Positions 25,320 through 34,600 of a stretch of 64,000 nucleotides of DNA are shown here, one piece after another. Below the pieces are notes generated by a model. It had not been told where the DNA came from. It did no database searches and saw only the letters and a program-made list of their open reading frames with translations. The first letter of the stretch is position 1; each line of letters opens with the position of its first letter. The stretch is taken from positions 1 through 64,000 of the forward strand of contig NZ_JAHNZO010000034.1 of assembly GCF_018998565.1 (NCBI RefSeq), in the 5' to 3' direction. The translations under genes were made by a program, and so were the position numbers. This DNA comes from Paenibacillus oleatilyticus (GTDB lineage Bacteria > Bacillota > Bacilli > Paenibacillales > NBRC-103111).

Positions 25320-26204
25320 ATGAGCCGATGGCGCTTGCATACGGCAGCCTACGCGCTGCTCCTGCCGTTCCTGTTGTTCTATGTGTTATTTATGCTGGTG
25401 CCGCTCGGGTTGGGGCTGTTCGTGAGTCTATACCATTGGTCGTTCTCAGGCGAAAAGCTGTTTGTTGCAATGAGCAACTACAAAGACCTGCTCATGGATA
25501 GCGAATTCTGGGCTTCGTTATGGCATACGTTTTACTTCGTTATCCTTTCGACGCCTACGCTGGTCGTACTCGGATTGCTGCTGGCACTGCTTGTGAATCT
25601 GAAGCTGAAAGGCTCCTGGTTGTTTCAGACGGTTTATTTTTTGCCGAACCTGTTATCCATTGCCGTCGTCACAGCCGTGTGGAGCATGATGTTCCAGCCC
25701 TATACAGGCCTTATTAATGCGGCCTTGCATTTCTTGGGGATGGAAGAGGAAATCTTTTGGCTGACGGACCCGGGCTATGCCTGGTATTCCATTCTGACAG
25801 CTACAGTGTGGTGGACCGTCGGATTTAATATGATCCTGTTTCTCGCAGGTCTTCAGGAAATACCGAAAGATCTGTACGAGGCGGCGAGTCTGGACGGAGC
25901 GGACCGGAAGCGGCAGCTATGGTATGTGACGATCCCGATGCTTCGCCGTGTAACGGTACTCGTGACCATGCTTCAGGTCATCGCCTCCTTCAAAATTTTC
26001 GGCCAAGTATGGCTGATGACCAAGGGCGGACCCGGCAATGCAACGAGAACGGTCGTGCAGTACATTTACGAAACGGGCTTCCGCCAGCAAAATATGGGTC
26101 TCGCTTCGGCCATGAGCTACGTGCTGATGATCGTGACACTGCTTATCGTCATGCTGCAATTCCGGTTGATGAATGAAAAAGAGAAGGCAGGTGGCGCTTC
26201 ATGA
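25320..26204 (+). CDS. sugar ABC transporter permease (UgpA/MalF type)
   Basis: The 294-residue permease has six membrane segments and the cytoplasmic EAA loop DLYEAASLDGADRKRQLWYV followed by IPML, which docks the ATPase. The conserved KGGPGNATRTVVQYIYE segment near the C-terminus is typical of this subfamily. The frame is open from 25281 inside the attenuator, but the ATG at 25320 has an AAAGGGG site. Its TGA overlaps the ATG of the second permease (ATGA), so the two are translationally coupled and form the heterodimeric membrane core. Confidence 0.93.
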   Translation: MSRWRLHTAAYALLLPFLLFYVLFMLVPLGLGLFVSLYHWSFSGEKLFVAMSNYKDLLMDSEFWASLWHTFYFVILSTPTLVVLGLLLALLVNLKLKGSWLFQTVYFLPNLLSIAVVTAVWSMMFQPYTGLINAALHFLGMEEEIFWLTDPGYAWYSILTATVWWTVGFNMILFLAGLQEIPKDLYEAASLDGADRKRQLWYVTIPMLRRVTVLVTMLQVIASFKIFGQVWLMTKGGPGNATRTVVQYIYETGFRQQNMGLASAMSYVLMIVTLLIVMLQFRLMNEKEKAGGAS

Positions 26205-27016
26205 GATCGCTTCGCTTTATCGCCTGGCTGATCCTGTTCGTTCTGGCTTTGGTCTGGGTGCTGCCCGTAGTGTGGATGCTCGCGACTTCCTTTAAACCGG
26301 AAGGAGCGGATCTGCTGTCCATGATCGAATGGTTCAAACCGCCTTATACGTTGGACAATTATGCGAAGGTGAACGAACAGGCTCCGATATTCCGGTGGAC
26401 GTGGAACAGCTTCGTCACCTCCGGCACTTCCACACTACTCATCCTGCTTACGCACTCGTTGGCGGCATACGTGCTGTCGCAAATTCCGTTTCGCGGCAGA
26501 ACGACGTTGTATTGGCTTATCGTCTTGGGATTATTGATCCCGACCGAAGCGATGATCGTGCCTTTGTACTTGCTGATGGACAGCCTGCATCTCATTAATA
26601 CGCTCGCTTCCATTGTGCTGCCTACCGTGGCAGCGCCCTTAGGGGTTATTATCTTGAAGCAGTTTTTTGACGGCATCCATAAAGAATTTTCCGAGGCGGC
26701 GCGTCTGGACGGTTGCGGGTACTTACGGATATGGTGGCATATTTATCTGCCAATGGCCGTTCCATCGCTCACCGCAGTCGGAATTTTTTCCTTCCTGGGG
26801 GCGTGGAACAACTTTTTCTGGCCGTTCCTGTCGCTCTCCGAGCCGGAGAACATGACTCTGCCGGTAGGCATTCCGATGTTCCAAAGCTCGTACGCGGTAG
26901 ATTACACCACACCGATGACGGCGAATTCTCTCGCAACGATTCCCGTGTTGATTCTGTTCCTGCTGCTGCAAAAGCATATTGTCAAGGGAGTGGCATTAAC
27001 AGGGATGAAGAGCTAA
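26201..27016 (+). CDS. sugar ABC transporter permease (UgpE/MalG type)
   Basis: The 271-residue permease has six membrane segments and the EAA loop KEFSEAARLDGCGYLRIWWH before IYLPM. The C-terminal VKGVALTGMKS is the standard end of MalG-type sugar permeases (VxGLTxGAVKG-like). It starts with the ATG at 26201, overlapping the previous stop by four bases, and pairs with the preceding permease. The next gene begins 131 bases further on, and a long alternative frame from 26713 through this gene is only an open shadow of the sialidase frame. Confidence 0.93.
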   Translation: MRSLRFIAWLILFVLALVWVLPVVWMLATSFKPEGADLLSMIEWFKPPYTLDNYAKVNEQAPIFRWTWNSFVTSGTSTLLILLTHSLAAYVLSQIPFRGRTTLYWLIVLGLLIPTEAMIVPLYLLMDSLHLINTLASIVLPTVAAPLGVIILKQFFDGIHKEFSEAARLDGCGYLRIWWHIYLPMAVPSLTAVGIFSFLGAWNNFFWPFLSLSEPENMTLPVGIPMFQSSYAVDYTTPMTANSLATIPVLILFLLLQKHIVKGVALTGMKS

Positions 27017-27147
27017 GGAGGTGGTGCCAACCGATCATTAGCATTAAAAAACCAACCAGAATGAACTTGGCGTTGTTTTCAGAGCATCCGTGCAGTTCCG
27101 TCAGGTCAACGTACGGAATGAGGATGAAACGAGGAGGCTGGTCGTTC

Positions 27148-28791
27148 GTGAAAAAGAAATGGTTAACCGTGTTTGCCTTGTTAATGACATTGGCGCTTGT
27201 CTGGGGCGCTTTGCCAGTATTTGCGGCAAACGGACCGATCGTTTGGGAGCCAAATCCGGCTATGGTGACCAATATCAACACCTTTACGGATGCAGGCAAA
27301 GACGCAAGGGGAATATCTCCCGGCACCTTCGGCTCGGAATATCCCCGTATGCTGAAGCTTGCCAACGGGGATTGGCTGGCCGTCGCAGCCATCTACGACA
27401 ACAACGGCTACACCAAGGTAACGTGGGGCGGAACCCGTTTACAAGTGTTCAAAAGCACGGATAACTGCCGCACGTGGACATTGTCCGCTACCCTATGGGA
27501 GGATGGCCGCGATCTGGACAACGGGCAAATGATCCAGCTCCCGAATGGAGATCTGCTCCTGGCCATGCGTTCCGTCCGTTGGCAGGAATCCTACCAACTG
27601 CGTGTATACAAAAGCACGAATGGAGGAAGCAACTGGTCGTATTTGAGCACGATCGATGAAAATAACGGCTCCCCCGGCAGCCTTGGCAATCCGGATAAAG
27701 GCGTGTACGAGCCGCACTTTTATTTCCTCAATGACGGCTCCCTTGCGGTCATGTATGCAAATGAGAAGCATGTGAAGGAAAATCCTTCCTACAGCCAGCT
27801 GATTTCCCAGAAGATTTCAACCAATGGCGGAGCCAGCTGGGGGAATGAGATTTATGTGGCATGGGATCCGAACCATTCGGCCGCCAGGCCGGGTATGCCG
27901 GTATGGACGAAAATGGCGAACGGTCAGTACATCGTCGTGTATGAGGTGTGCGGTACGCAGAACTGCAACGTCTTTTATAAGAAATCCGGCGACGGCAAGA
28001 CATGGGCCAGCGGCATCGGGGCGCAAATTCCGAACCAGCTGGGAGGGCCCTATATTTTATCTCTCGTCGACGGCAGGCTGGTCGTCACTTCCAACTCAAA
28101 TACCGTCTCGCTCAGCAACGATTTCGGCGCGACGTGGTATACGAACGATACGCCTGCATTCGGCAACAGCTTGTGGGCATCGCTTTACCAGACCGGAACG
28201 AATGAGATTGCATTGATCAATTCGGTGAACCGCAGTGTAGGCGGACATAACATACAGGTGAGGTTCGGCACGTTAACGGGCAGCTACCTGAACGATTTCA
28301 GCGGCAATGACAACGGATGGACGCATTATGGCGGTGCATGGAGCGTCTCGGGCGGTAATTATCATGTCACCTCGGCAAGCGCAGACAAGTCGGTCTTAAC
28401 CCCATGGCCTTCGAAAGCCAACTATACGCTGGAAGGGGATATCAGGCTGAACAATGCCGGACAAGGAAGCCTGATCTTCAACGTTTCGAATCCTGCGACA
28501 GGCGCCGACAACTTCAAAGGTTACGGCGCAGGGATCGACTCGGGCGGTATCGTATGGCTGGGGAAGTTTAATAGCAGCTACACGCAGTTGGGGCAAGCCA
28601 ATGTACCGATTGCGGTAAATGCTTGGTATCATGTCAAAATTGTCGTGAACAACGGCAGTCTGAAATTTTACGTCGGAGACATGTCGACGCCGAAGGTGAC
28701 AGCCGCCGATTCCAACTTTACTTACGGGACGATTGGCGTTCGCGGCGGTTTCGGCAACAGCGTCAGCTTTGACAATTTCAAGTTGAATTAA
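27148..28791 (+). CDS. secreted sialidase-fold (BNR repeat) protein with C-terminal LamG/GH16-like domain
   Basis: The 547-residue protein begins with a GTG (GAGGAGG ten bases upstream) and a signal peptide (VKKKWLTVFALLMTLALVWG, cleavage after VFA). The catalytic-type region is a six-bladed sialidase propeller with five Asp boxes: STDNCRTW, STNGGSNW, STNGGASW, SGDGKTW and SNDFGATW, around residues 103, 155, 224, 280 and 322. Residues about 380-547 form a concanavalin-like domain (FKGYGAGIDSGGIVWLGKF) of the 3-keto-disaccharide hydrolase/LamG group. The frame stays open far upstream, but the signal peptide fixes the start. It likely trims an extracellular glycan whose products enter through the adjacent importer. 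True sialidase activity is not assured. Confidence 0.85.
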   Translation: MKKKWLTVFALLMTLALVWGALPVFAANGPIVWEPNPAMVTNINTFTDAGKDARGISPGTFGSEYPRMLKLANGDWLAVAAIYDNNGYTKVTWGGTRLQVFKSTDNCRTWTLSATLWEDGRDLDNGQMIQLPNGDLLLAMRSVRWQESYQLRVYKSTNGGSNWSYLSTIDENNGSPGSLGNPDKGVYEPHFYFLNDGSLAVMYANEKHVKENPSYSQLISQKISTNGGASWGNEIYVAWDPNHSAARPGMPVWTKMANGQYIVVYEVCGTQNCNVFYKKSGDGKTWASGIGAQIPNQLGGPYILSLVDGRLVVTSNSNTVSLSNDFGATWYTNDTPAFGNSLWASLYQTGTNEIALINSVNRSVGGHNIQVRFGTLTGSYLNDFSGNDNGWTHYGGAWSVSGGNYHVTSASADKSVLTPWPSKANYTLEGDIRLNNAGQGSLIFNVSNPATGADNFKGYGAGIDSGGIVWLGKFNSSYTQLGQANVPIAVNAWYHVKIVVNNGSLKFYVGDMSTPKVTAADSNFTYGTIGVRGGFGNSVSFDNFKLN

Positions 28792-28804
28792 CGGATAGGG
28801 ACAT

Positions 28805-28836
28805 GCGAACCGAAGCGGTTATCGGCTTCGGTTCGC
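28805..28836 (+). other. very stable intercistronic hairpin
   Basis: GCGAACCGAAGC (28805-28816) and GCTTCGGTTCGC (28825-28836) form a perfect 12-base-pair stem with an eight-base loop. No T tract follows, so it is more likely an mRNA-stabilising or processing structure than a terminator. It lies between the sialidase-like and GH2 genes. Confidence 0.7.
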
Positions 28837-28882
28837 CTCCCGCTAGTTTCGAACACATAGAGGAGAAGAGGAGATTACACTT

Positions 28883-30661
28883 ATGCAGCAGCCAAGACCG
28901 GAGTATCCACGCCCGCAATTTGTAAGAGAAGAATGGTTCAATCTGAACGGAGCGTGGGAATTTGCTTTCGATGATGCCGGTTCCGGCGAACGGGAACGGT
29001 GGTATATCCCTGGCGGAGATTCGGCGGAAGCGGCGTTTACTCATACGATCAACGTGCCTTTTTGCTTCCAAAGCCCGTTAAGCGGGATTGGCGATCCTTC
29101 GATTCACGACACGGTTTGGTATCGCAAGAAGATGACTCTCCCGGCATCGTACTTAGATAAAAGAGTGCTTCTGCATTTCGGAGCGGTGGATTACCGTGCA
29201 TCGGTGTGGGTCAACGGACAGCTTGCGATGACGCATGAAGGCGGCCATGTTCCGTTCGAGGGGGATATTACGGACTTACTGAAGCATGGCGAGAACCATA
29301 TTGTCGTCAAAGCGGAGGATTTCTCGCGAGACAAGCGACTGCCCAGAGGCAAGCAATTTTGGGAGGACAAATCCCGGATGATCTGGTACACCCGCACGAC
29401 AGGCATTTGGCAAACCGTATGGATGGAAGCAGTGGAAGCGACTCATCTGAAGAGGGTTTGGCTGACGCCGGATATCGATCGGGACGAGATTCAACTGCGC
29501 ATCGGCGTTCAAGGCAGAGCGCACGGGATCGAAGTCAGCGTGAAAGCTGTCATTACCTTTCAAGGTGAGCATGTGACAACCGAGACGTTCCGGATCAACC
29601 ATGATCTCGAAAGCCGATCGATCGGCTTGAACGATTTTCACGACCATGGGATGGGCAGGCTGTGGAGTCCGGAAACCCCGAACCTGTATGATGTGGAATT
29701 TATTGTTTTTGTCGACGGCGTGGAGACCGACAGGGTCAAATGCTATTTCGGCATGCGAAAAATATCGATTGAGCATGGGAAGATATGCCTGAATAACCGG
29801 CCTATCGTCATGAAAATGGTACTTGACCAAGGGTATTTCCCTGACGGTATTTTGACGGCTCCAACCGATGAAGCGATTCGCCGGGATGTGGAGCTGACGA
29901 AAGCGATGGGGTTCAACGGATCGAGAAAGCATCAGAAAGTGGAAGATCCGAGGTTTATGTATTGGTGTGACAAACTTGGGCTCCTGGTATGGGGAGAGAT
30001 GGCGAATGCCTACGATTATTCCGCTCAGTATGCTCAAAGGTTCGCACAGGAGTGGCAGGAAGCGATCCTGAGGGACTATAACCACCCCTGCATCGTAGCT
30101 TGGGTACCGCTGAACGAGAGCTGGGGCGTGCCTAATATTCTGATCGACCGCCGTCAGCAGCATCACGCCCAGGCGATGTATTACATGACCAAATCGTTCG
30201 ACGAGCATCGGCCGGTTATTTCTAATGACGGCTGGGAGCATATGAAGTCCGATTTGTGTACCATCCACGATTACGAGTGGCGCGAAGAGGTGCTTACCGA
30301 ACGGTACAGCACGGCTCAAAATGCCGTTCATTCCATGCCGGCCAACCGGCGGATTCATGTGGGCGGCATCAGCTATGCAGGCGAGCCTATTTTCTTGTCC
30401 GAGTTCGGAGGAATTTCTTTCCGCAAAAGCCATTGGGAAGGGTGGGGTTATTCGGGGGCAGCCAGCGAGGAGGATTTTCTCAAGCGTCTGACCGCGGTAA
30501 TGCGTCCGGCGCTTTGTTCTCCTGTACTGCAAGGCTTCTGTTATACGCAGTTGACCGATGTTGAGCAGGAAATTAACGGATTGCTGACTTATGATCGAGT
30601 ACCGAAGGTACCGCTTGAGCAAATTAGGGCCATCGTTGAAGGCACCGCCTGGACATCATAA
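28883..30661 (+). CDS. glycoside hydrolase family 2 enzyme (beta-galactosidase/glucuronidase-like)
   Basis: The 592-residue cytoplasmic protein has the GH2 layout: sugar-binding jelly roll (residues about 5-170: LNGAWEFAFDDAG, HDTVWYRKKMTLP, VWVNGQLAMTHEGGHVPFE), immunoglobulin-like domain (about 175-270) and TIM barrel. The acid/base Glu is E412 in WVPLNESWGV, the nucleophile E507 in FLSEFGGISF. It lacks C-terminal extra domains and a signal peptide. AGAGGAG lies nine bases before the ATG. Placed last in the importer operon, it probably hydrolyses the imported beta-linked oligosaccharide. The sugar cannot be decided from sequence. Confidence 0.9.
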   Translation: MQQPRPEYPRPQFVREEWFNLNGAWEFAFDDAGSGERERWYIPGGDSAEAAFTHTINVPFCFQSPLSGIGDPSIHDTVWYRKKMTLPASYLDKRVLLHFGAVDYRASVWVNGQLAMTHEGGHVPFEGDITDLLKHGENHIVVKAEDFSRDKRLPRGKQFWEDKSRMIWYTRTTGIWQTVWMEAVEATHLKRVWLTPDIDRDEIQLRIGVQGRAHGIEVSVKAVITFQGEHVTTETFRINHDLESRSIGLNDFHDHGMGRLWSPETPNLYDVEFIVFVDGVETDRVKCYFGMRKISIEHGKICLNNRPIVMKMVLDQGYFPDGILTAPTDEAIRRDVELTKAMGFNGSRKHQKVEDPRFMYWCDKLGLLVWGEMANAYDYSAQYAQRFAQEWQEAILRDYNHPCIVAWVPLNESWGVPNILIDRRQQHHAQAMYYMTKSFDEHRPVISNDGWEHMKSDLCTIHDYEWREEVLTERYSTAQNAVHSMPANRRIHVGGISYAGEPIFLSEFGGISFRKSHWEGWGYSGAASEEDFLKRLTAVMRPALCSPVLQGFCYTQLTDVEQEINGLLTYDRVPKVPLEQIRAIVEGTAWTS

Positions 30662-30822
30662 AGCCGGGCGTTCCAGGCCTCATGAACTAGAAGGCAGGAT
30701 GTCGAACGTTATAAAGTAAAATTGCCCATAAAACTCATAGAATCGCACATGTTCAACGCCCGACAGCATTCTTACAATAGTAGCTGTGGCGATAGAGTAA
30801 CGCTCAAATAATTTGGGATAAT

Positions 30823-30850
30823 TTGACGATAATCGATAAAATATGATAAT
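30823..30850 (+). promoter_or_regulatory. candidate promoter of loaP and the PKS operon
   Basis: TTGACG (30823-30828) and GATAAT (30845-30850) are 16 bases apart in an AT-rich stretch. Matching arms TGGGATA (30814-30820) and TATCCCA (30852-30858) flank the core. It is the best promoter upstream of loaP; the 30662-30822 stretch has nothing else recognisable. Confidence 0.5.
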
Positions 30851-30880
30851 CTATCCCATATAATTACATAGATTAAATAT

Positions 30881-30897
30881 TTTAGTGTTACACTAAA
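30881..30897. promoter_or_regulatory. perfect palindrome in the loaP leader
   Basis: TTTAGTGT-T-ACACTAAA is a perfect eight-base inverted repeat around one base, about 30 bases downstream of the proposed -10 box and 48 bases before the loaP start. TetR/GntR-type repressors bind such sites; no candidate regulator gene is adjacent. Confidence 0.5.
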
Positions 30898-30944
30898 TTC
30901 ATGTTGACTTCATAATTTCAATAAAGCATGGAAGGGGAGAAGTG

Positions 30945-31520
30945 ATGGATTGGTATGCATTATTTGTCGAAACGGGAAAAGAAGACTTTGTTCGCACGAG
31001 AATTCGCCATGTTTTTGACGAATCGGAGCTCAATGCGATCGTGCCGAAGCGGAAGTTGCAGGAACGCAAACAAGGAAGGGCATACGAAGTTTGCAAAACG
31101 ATGTTTCCCGGTTACGTGCTGATTAAAACCCGGATGAACGTGAATTCTTACTATGAGCTAAAACAAATTCCGAAGTGCTATCGGCTTTTAAATAAGTATA
31201 ACAGGATGGACATAAAAGAGAGCTTGCAGGAAAGCGGTATGGATGCCGAGCAGGAATCGAACTTATTTTTCAAAATTGAAGAGCAGGAAATGGCTTTAAT
31301 TACGCAGCTTATGGATAGTAACGCAACGATCGGATATTCGACTGTATATGTAGAAAACTCAAAAGTGATCGTTTGCGACGGCCCGCTTAAGGGTAAGGAA
31401 GCAATCATCGAGAAAATCGATAGACGCAAGAATAGGGCGCGAATTTCACTGGAGTTCATGCGGAAGAGAGTATGCTTTGATGTAGGGATTCATGTGTTGG
31501 ATATGCTTGGGGTTCATTGA
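30945..31520 (+). CDS. loaP: LoaP-type antiterminator, specialised NusG paralogue
   Basis: This 191-residue protein has a NusG N-terminal (NGN) domain (residues 1-105: MDWYALFVETGKEDFVRTRI, RKQGRAYEVCKTMFPGYVLI) and a C-terminal KOW domain (residues about 130-190: VIVCDGPLKGKEAIIEKIDR). Core NusG opens similarly, but this gene stands alone, lacks the secE/rplK neighbours and heads a PKS operon. That is the setting of LoaP, which promotes processive antitermination of long antibiotic operons in Bacillus and Paenibacillus. A GTG at 30942 precedes the ATG at 30945; AGGGGAG favours the ATG. It is co-directional with the AT-AT-ER gene 114 bases downstream, and that gap holds a candidate recognition hairpin. 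Confidence 0.9.
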   Translation: MDWYALFVETGKEDFVRTRIRHVFDESELNAIVPKRKLQERKQGRAYEVCKTMFPGYVLIKTRMNVNSYYELKQIPKCYRLLNKYNRMDIKESLQESGMDAEQESNLFFKIEEQEMALITQLMDSNATIGYSTVYVENSKVIVCDGPLKGKEAIIEKIDRRKNRARISLEFMRKRVCFDVGIHVLDMLGVH

Positions 31521-31557
31521 ACTCTGTTTGGTGCAGTTTCCAAAATTCAGAAGTGAA

Positions 31558-31583
31558 TCCAAACGATGCTTCGGTACGTTGGA
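31558..31583 (+). promoter_or_regulatory. candidate LoaP recognition hairpin in the PKS leader RNA
   Basis: The RNA folds as TCC/GGA (outer), one unpaired A, AACG/CGTT, one unpaired A, then T-A, G-U and C-G closing a TTCG (UUCG) tetraloop at 31570-31573. Two bulged A residues and a UUCG cap are unlikely by chance in the only leader between loaP and the operon it should control. LoaP is known to need a small hairpin in the leader of its target operons; that this one is its site is inference. Confidence 0.6.
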
Positions 31584-31634
31584 GCAGCTCTGATGACATA
31601 TAACGCGTTTTCGTAGTGTGTATATTACATACAG

Positions 31635-34600
31635 ATGACAGGGCGAAGCTATGCCGATATGGAGGGATCTGCGCTGGAAAAATCGGTTGTATTTATGTTC
31701 TCGGGCCAAGGGTCTCATTACTACCAGATGGGCAGGCAGTTGTTCGGCAGCAACGTTCGCTTTCAAAGTACGATGTCCGAGCTGGACAAGCTGGCGATTG
31801 AACTGAGTGGAGAATCCATCGTGCAGCATCTTTATAAGAATGGTTCTGCCGGTACATCCTTCACCAGGACGCTGATCTCTCATCCTGCTATTTTTATGGT
31901 AGAGTTCGCATTGGCTCAAGCGTTAATAGCTGAGGGGGTGCGGCCCGATTACGTGCTTGGCAGCAGTCTGGGCGAATTCGCTGCCGCTGCGGTATCGGGC
32001 ATTTTATCCGCGGAAGATGCGCTTAGATGCGTCATTGAGCAGGCAAATTGCTTTGAGCGGCATTGCAGCCCGGGTTCTATGGTTGCTGTGCTTGCCCATC
32101 ATTCATTACTCGAACAAATCCCCGGAATCGAACATTGTACGCTGGTGTCCGTCAATTATGACGGGCATTTTGTTATTTCCGGACCGCATGAAGCCCTCTC
32201 GCACGTCGGGAGCTGGTTGGCAAGCAAATCGGTGGTCAGTCGGATTCTTCCGGTATCGTTCGCTTTCCACTCCAGCCTCATTGATCAGGCGGAGCGTTCT
32301 TACGTCGATTATTTGAGCCGGTTTACCTTTCAAAAGCCGCGAATTCCCTACATGTCTTGCTTGCTCGGCGGCTTTGCCAGCGAAATAGAGCAGGATCATT
32401 TTTGGCAGATCGCCAGAAAGCCTATACGTTTCCGCGAAGCGGCGGAGAAACTTGAAGCGCTAGGTCCGCACAACTATGCGGATGTGGGGCCGGGCGGCAC
32501 GCTGGCCGGATTCGTCAGACGGAATTTCAAACCCGATTCATTATCGGAAACGTTTATCATATTGGCCCCTTTCATGAAAGAAGAAGAAGGTATGCGGAAC
32601 CTATGCGCAAAATTTCGAACAATTGAACCCGTTGTCCAAGGAGGAAGGCGCGTCATGAAAGCGTATGTATTTCCAGGTCAAGGATCGCAGTTTAAGGGGA
32701 TGGGCCAACATCTTTTCGGGCAATTTCCGGATCTCGTTGCAGTCGCAGACGATGTACTGGGCTACTCTATAGCGAATTTATGCTTGCAGGATGGCGAAGG
32801 ACGGCTGAACCGTACGGAATATACGCAACCTGCTTTGTACGTCGTGAATGCCTTGACCTATTATCAGACTTTGCAGGAAATCGGCATATCTCCGGATTAT
32901 ACGGCCGGTCACAGTCTGGGCGAGTTCAACGCGCTGCTCGCTGCGGGGGTGTTCGACTTCGCAACCGGGCTGCAGCTGGTTAAATTCAGGGGGGAGTTAA
33001 TGAGCAAGGCTGCCGGCGGCGGCATGGCGGCTGTGTTGGGGCTTGCCTATGACAAGGTGCGTCAAGTGCTGCGGGACCATCGGCTGGAAACGATCGATAT
33101 CGCCAATATCAACAGTCCTTCGCAAATCGTACTATCCGGACCCAAAGACGATATCGTCGCAGCGCAATCCGTTTTCGAATTAGCCGGAGCCGGCAATTAT
33201 GTAGTTTTGAATGTAAGCGGCGCATTTCATTCCCGCTACATGGAATCGGCTAAGCGGCAGTTTGCGGATTATGTGCGTCGTTTTGCATTTGCTGCACCGC
33301 ATATTCCTGTTATTTCCAATGTGCGGGCCAGACCTTATACCGCCGCAACGATTGTTGAAAATATGGTGGAGCAGATCACATCTCCCGTGCAGTGGACGGA
33401 CAGCATCCGCTATATGATGGGCAGAGGGGTCGAGGATATTGTTCAAATCGGCCCCGGCTCTGCTGTCGCCAAATTGGTGCATGCCATTCAAAGAGATGCG
33501 ACCCCTCTTGTCGTGGAGGAACACGAACAGGAAGGAATTGAGGCGGAGCCGAACGGCGAGGAACAGGCTGCCGGACATCCGCAGCTTTTCACCGCGGATA
33601 ATTTGGGCTGCGCCGAATTCAAAGAAGACTACGGGCTGAGGCTGGCTTATATCGCAGGCGGGATGTACGGCGGCATCTCCTCGAAGGAAATGGTCGTACG
33701 CCTTGCGAAAGCCGGAATGATGGGGTTTCTCGGTACCGGGGGAATGCGAATCGCCGACATCGAAGCCGAGCTGTTATCCCTACAGCGGGAGCTTGCGGAC
33801 AACCAGCCCTACGGTCTGAACGTTGTGCATAATCAGAGCCAGCCGGAAATGGAAGACGCTATTGTGGATCTGCTCTTGAGACGACAGGTTACCCGGGTGG
33901 AGGCCAAAGGTTTCTTGACCATGACGCCGGCGCTCGTAAGATATCGGACAATGGGCTTGTCCCGCAATCGAGACGGCGGCATCGCATCGTCGCATAAAAT
34001 CATCGCCAAATGCTCCCGGCCGGAAATCGCGGCATTGTTTATGAGTCCCGCTCCCGATCCTATTCTAGACAAGCTGCTCCGCGAGCGGAGCATTACGGAG
34101 GAGCAGGCCGAATGGGCAAGAAGCGTGCCGATGGCGGACGATATTTGTGCGGAAGCGGATTCCGCGGGATATACGGACGGTGCGGCGGCGATGGCACTGC
34201 TGCCGGCCATGCTTGCACTTCGCGAAACGATGATGGCCAGACACCGGTATGCCCGAAAAATCAGAGTCGGAGCGGCGGGAGGGATCGGAACTCCCGAGGC
34301 CGCTGCGGCTGTTTTTGTCATGGGGGCGGATTTCATCCTGACGGGGTCCATCAATCAGTGTACCGTGGAGGCCGGCACGAGCGCGGCGGTCAAAGATTTA
34401 CTTCAGCAGATCAATGTGCAGGATACGGCATATGCACCTGCCGGAGAGATGTTTGAGCTCGGAGCGAAAGTGCAGGTGCTCAAAAAAGGCGTTTATTTTC
34501 CGGCCAGAGCCAATAAATTGTACGAGTTATACCGCCAGCACGACAGTATTGACGAGATCGACGAGAAGACGAAATCGCGGCTTCAGGAGCAATATTTCAA

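Noticed and set aside
26713..27147. N-terminal extension of the sialidase-like gene
   Set aside because: The frame is open by chance through the permease gene. The signal peptide and ribosome-binding site place the start at GTG 27148.
29276..30622. Long minus-strand ORF of 448 codons
   Set aside because: It is the antisense shadow of the GH2 gene, whose active-site motifs are clear; its translation is compositionally odd.
30647..30678. GCCTGGA/TCCAGGC inverted repeat as terminator of the GH2 gene
   Set aside because: The stem begins inside the coding end, the loop is long and no T tract follows.
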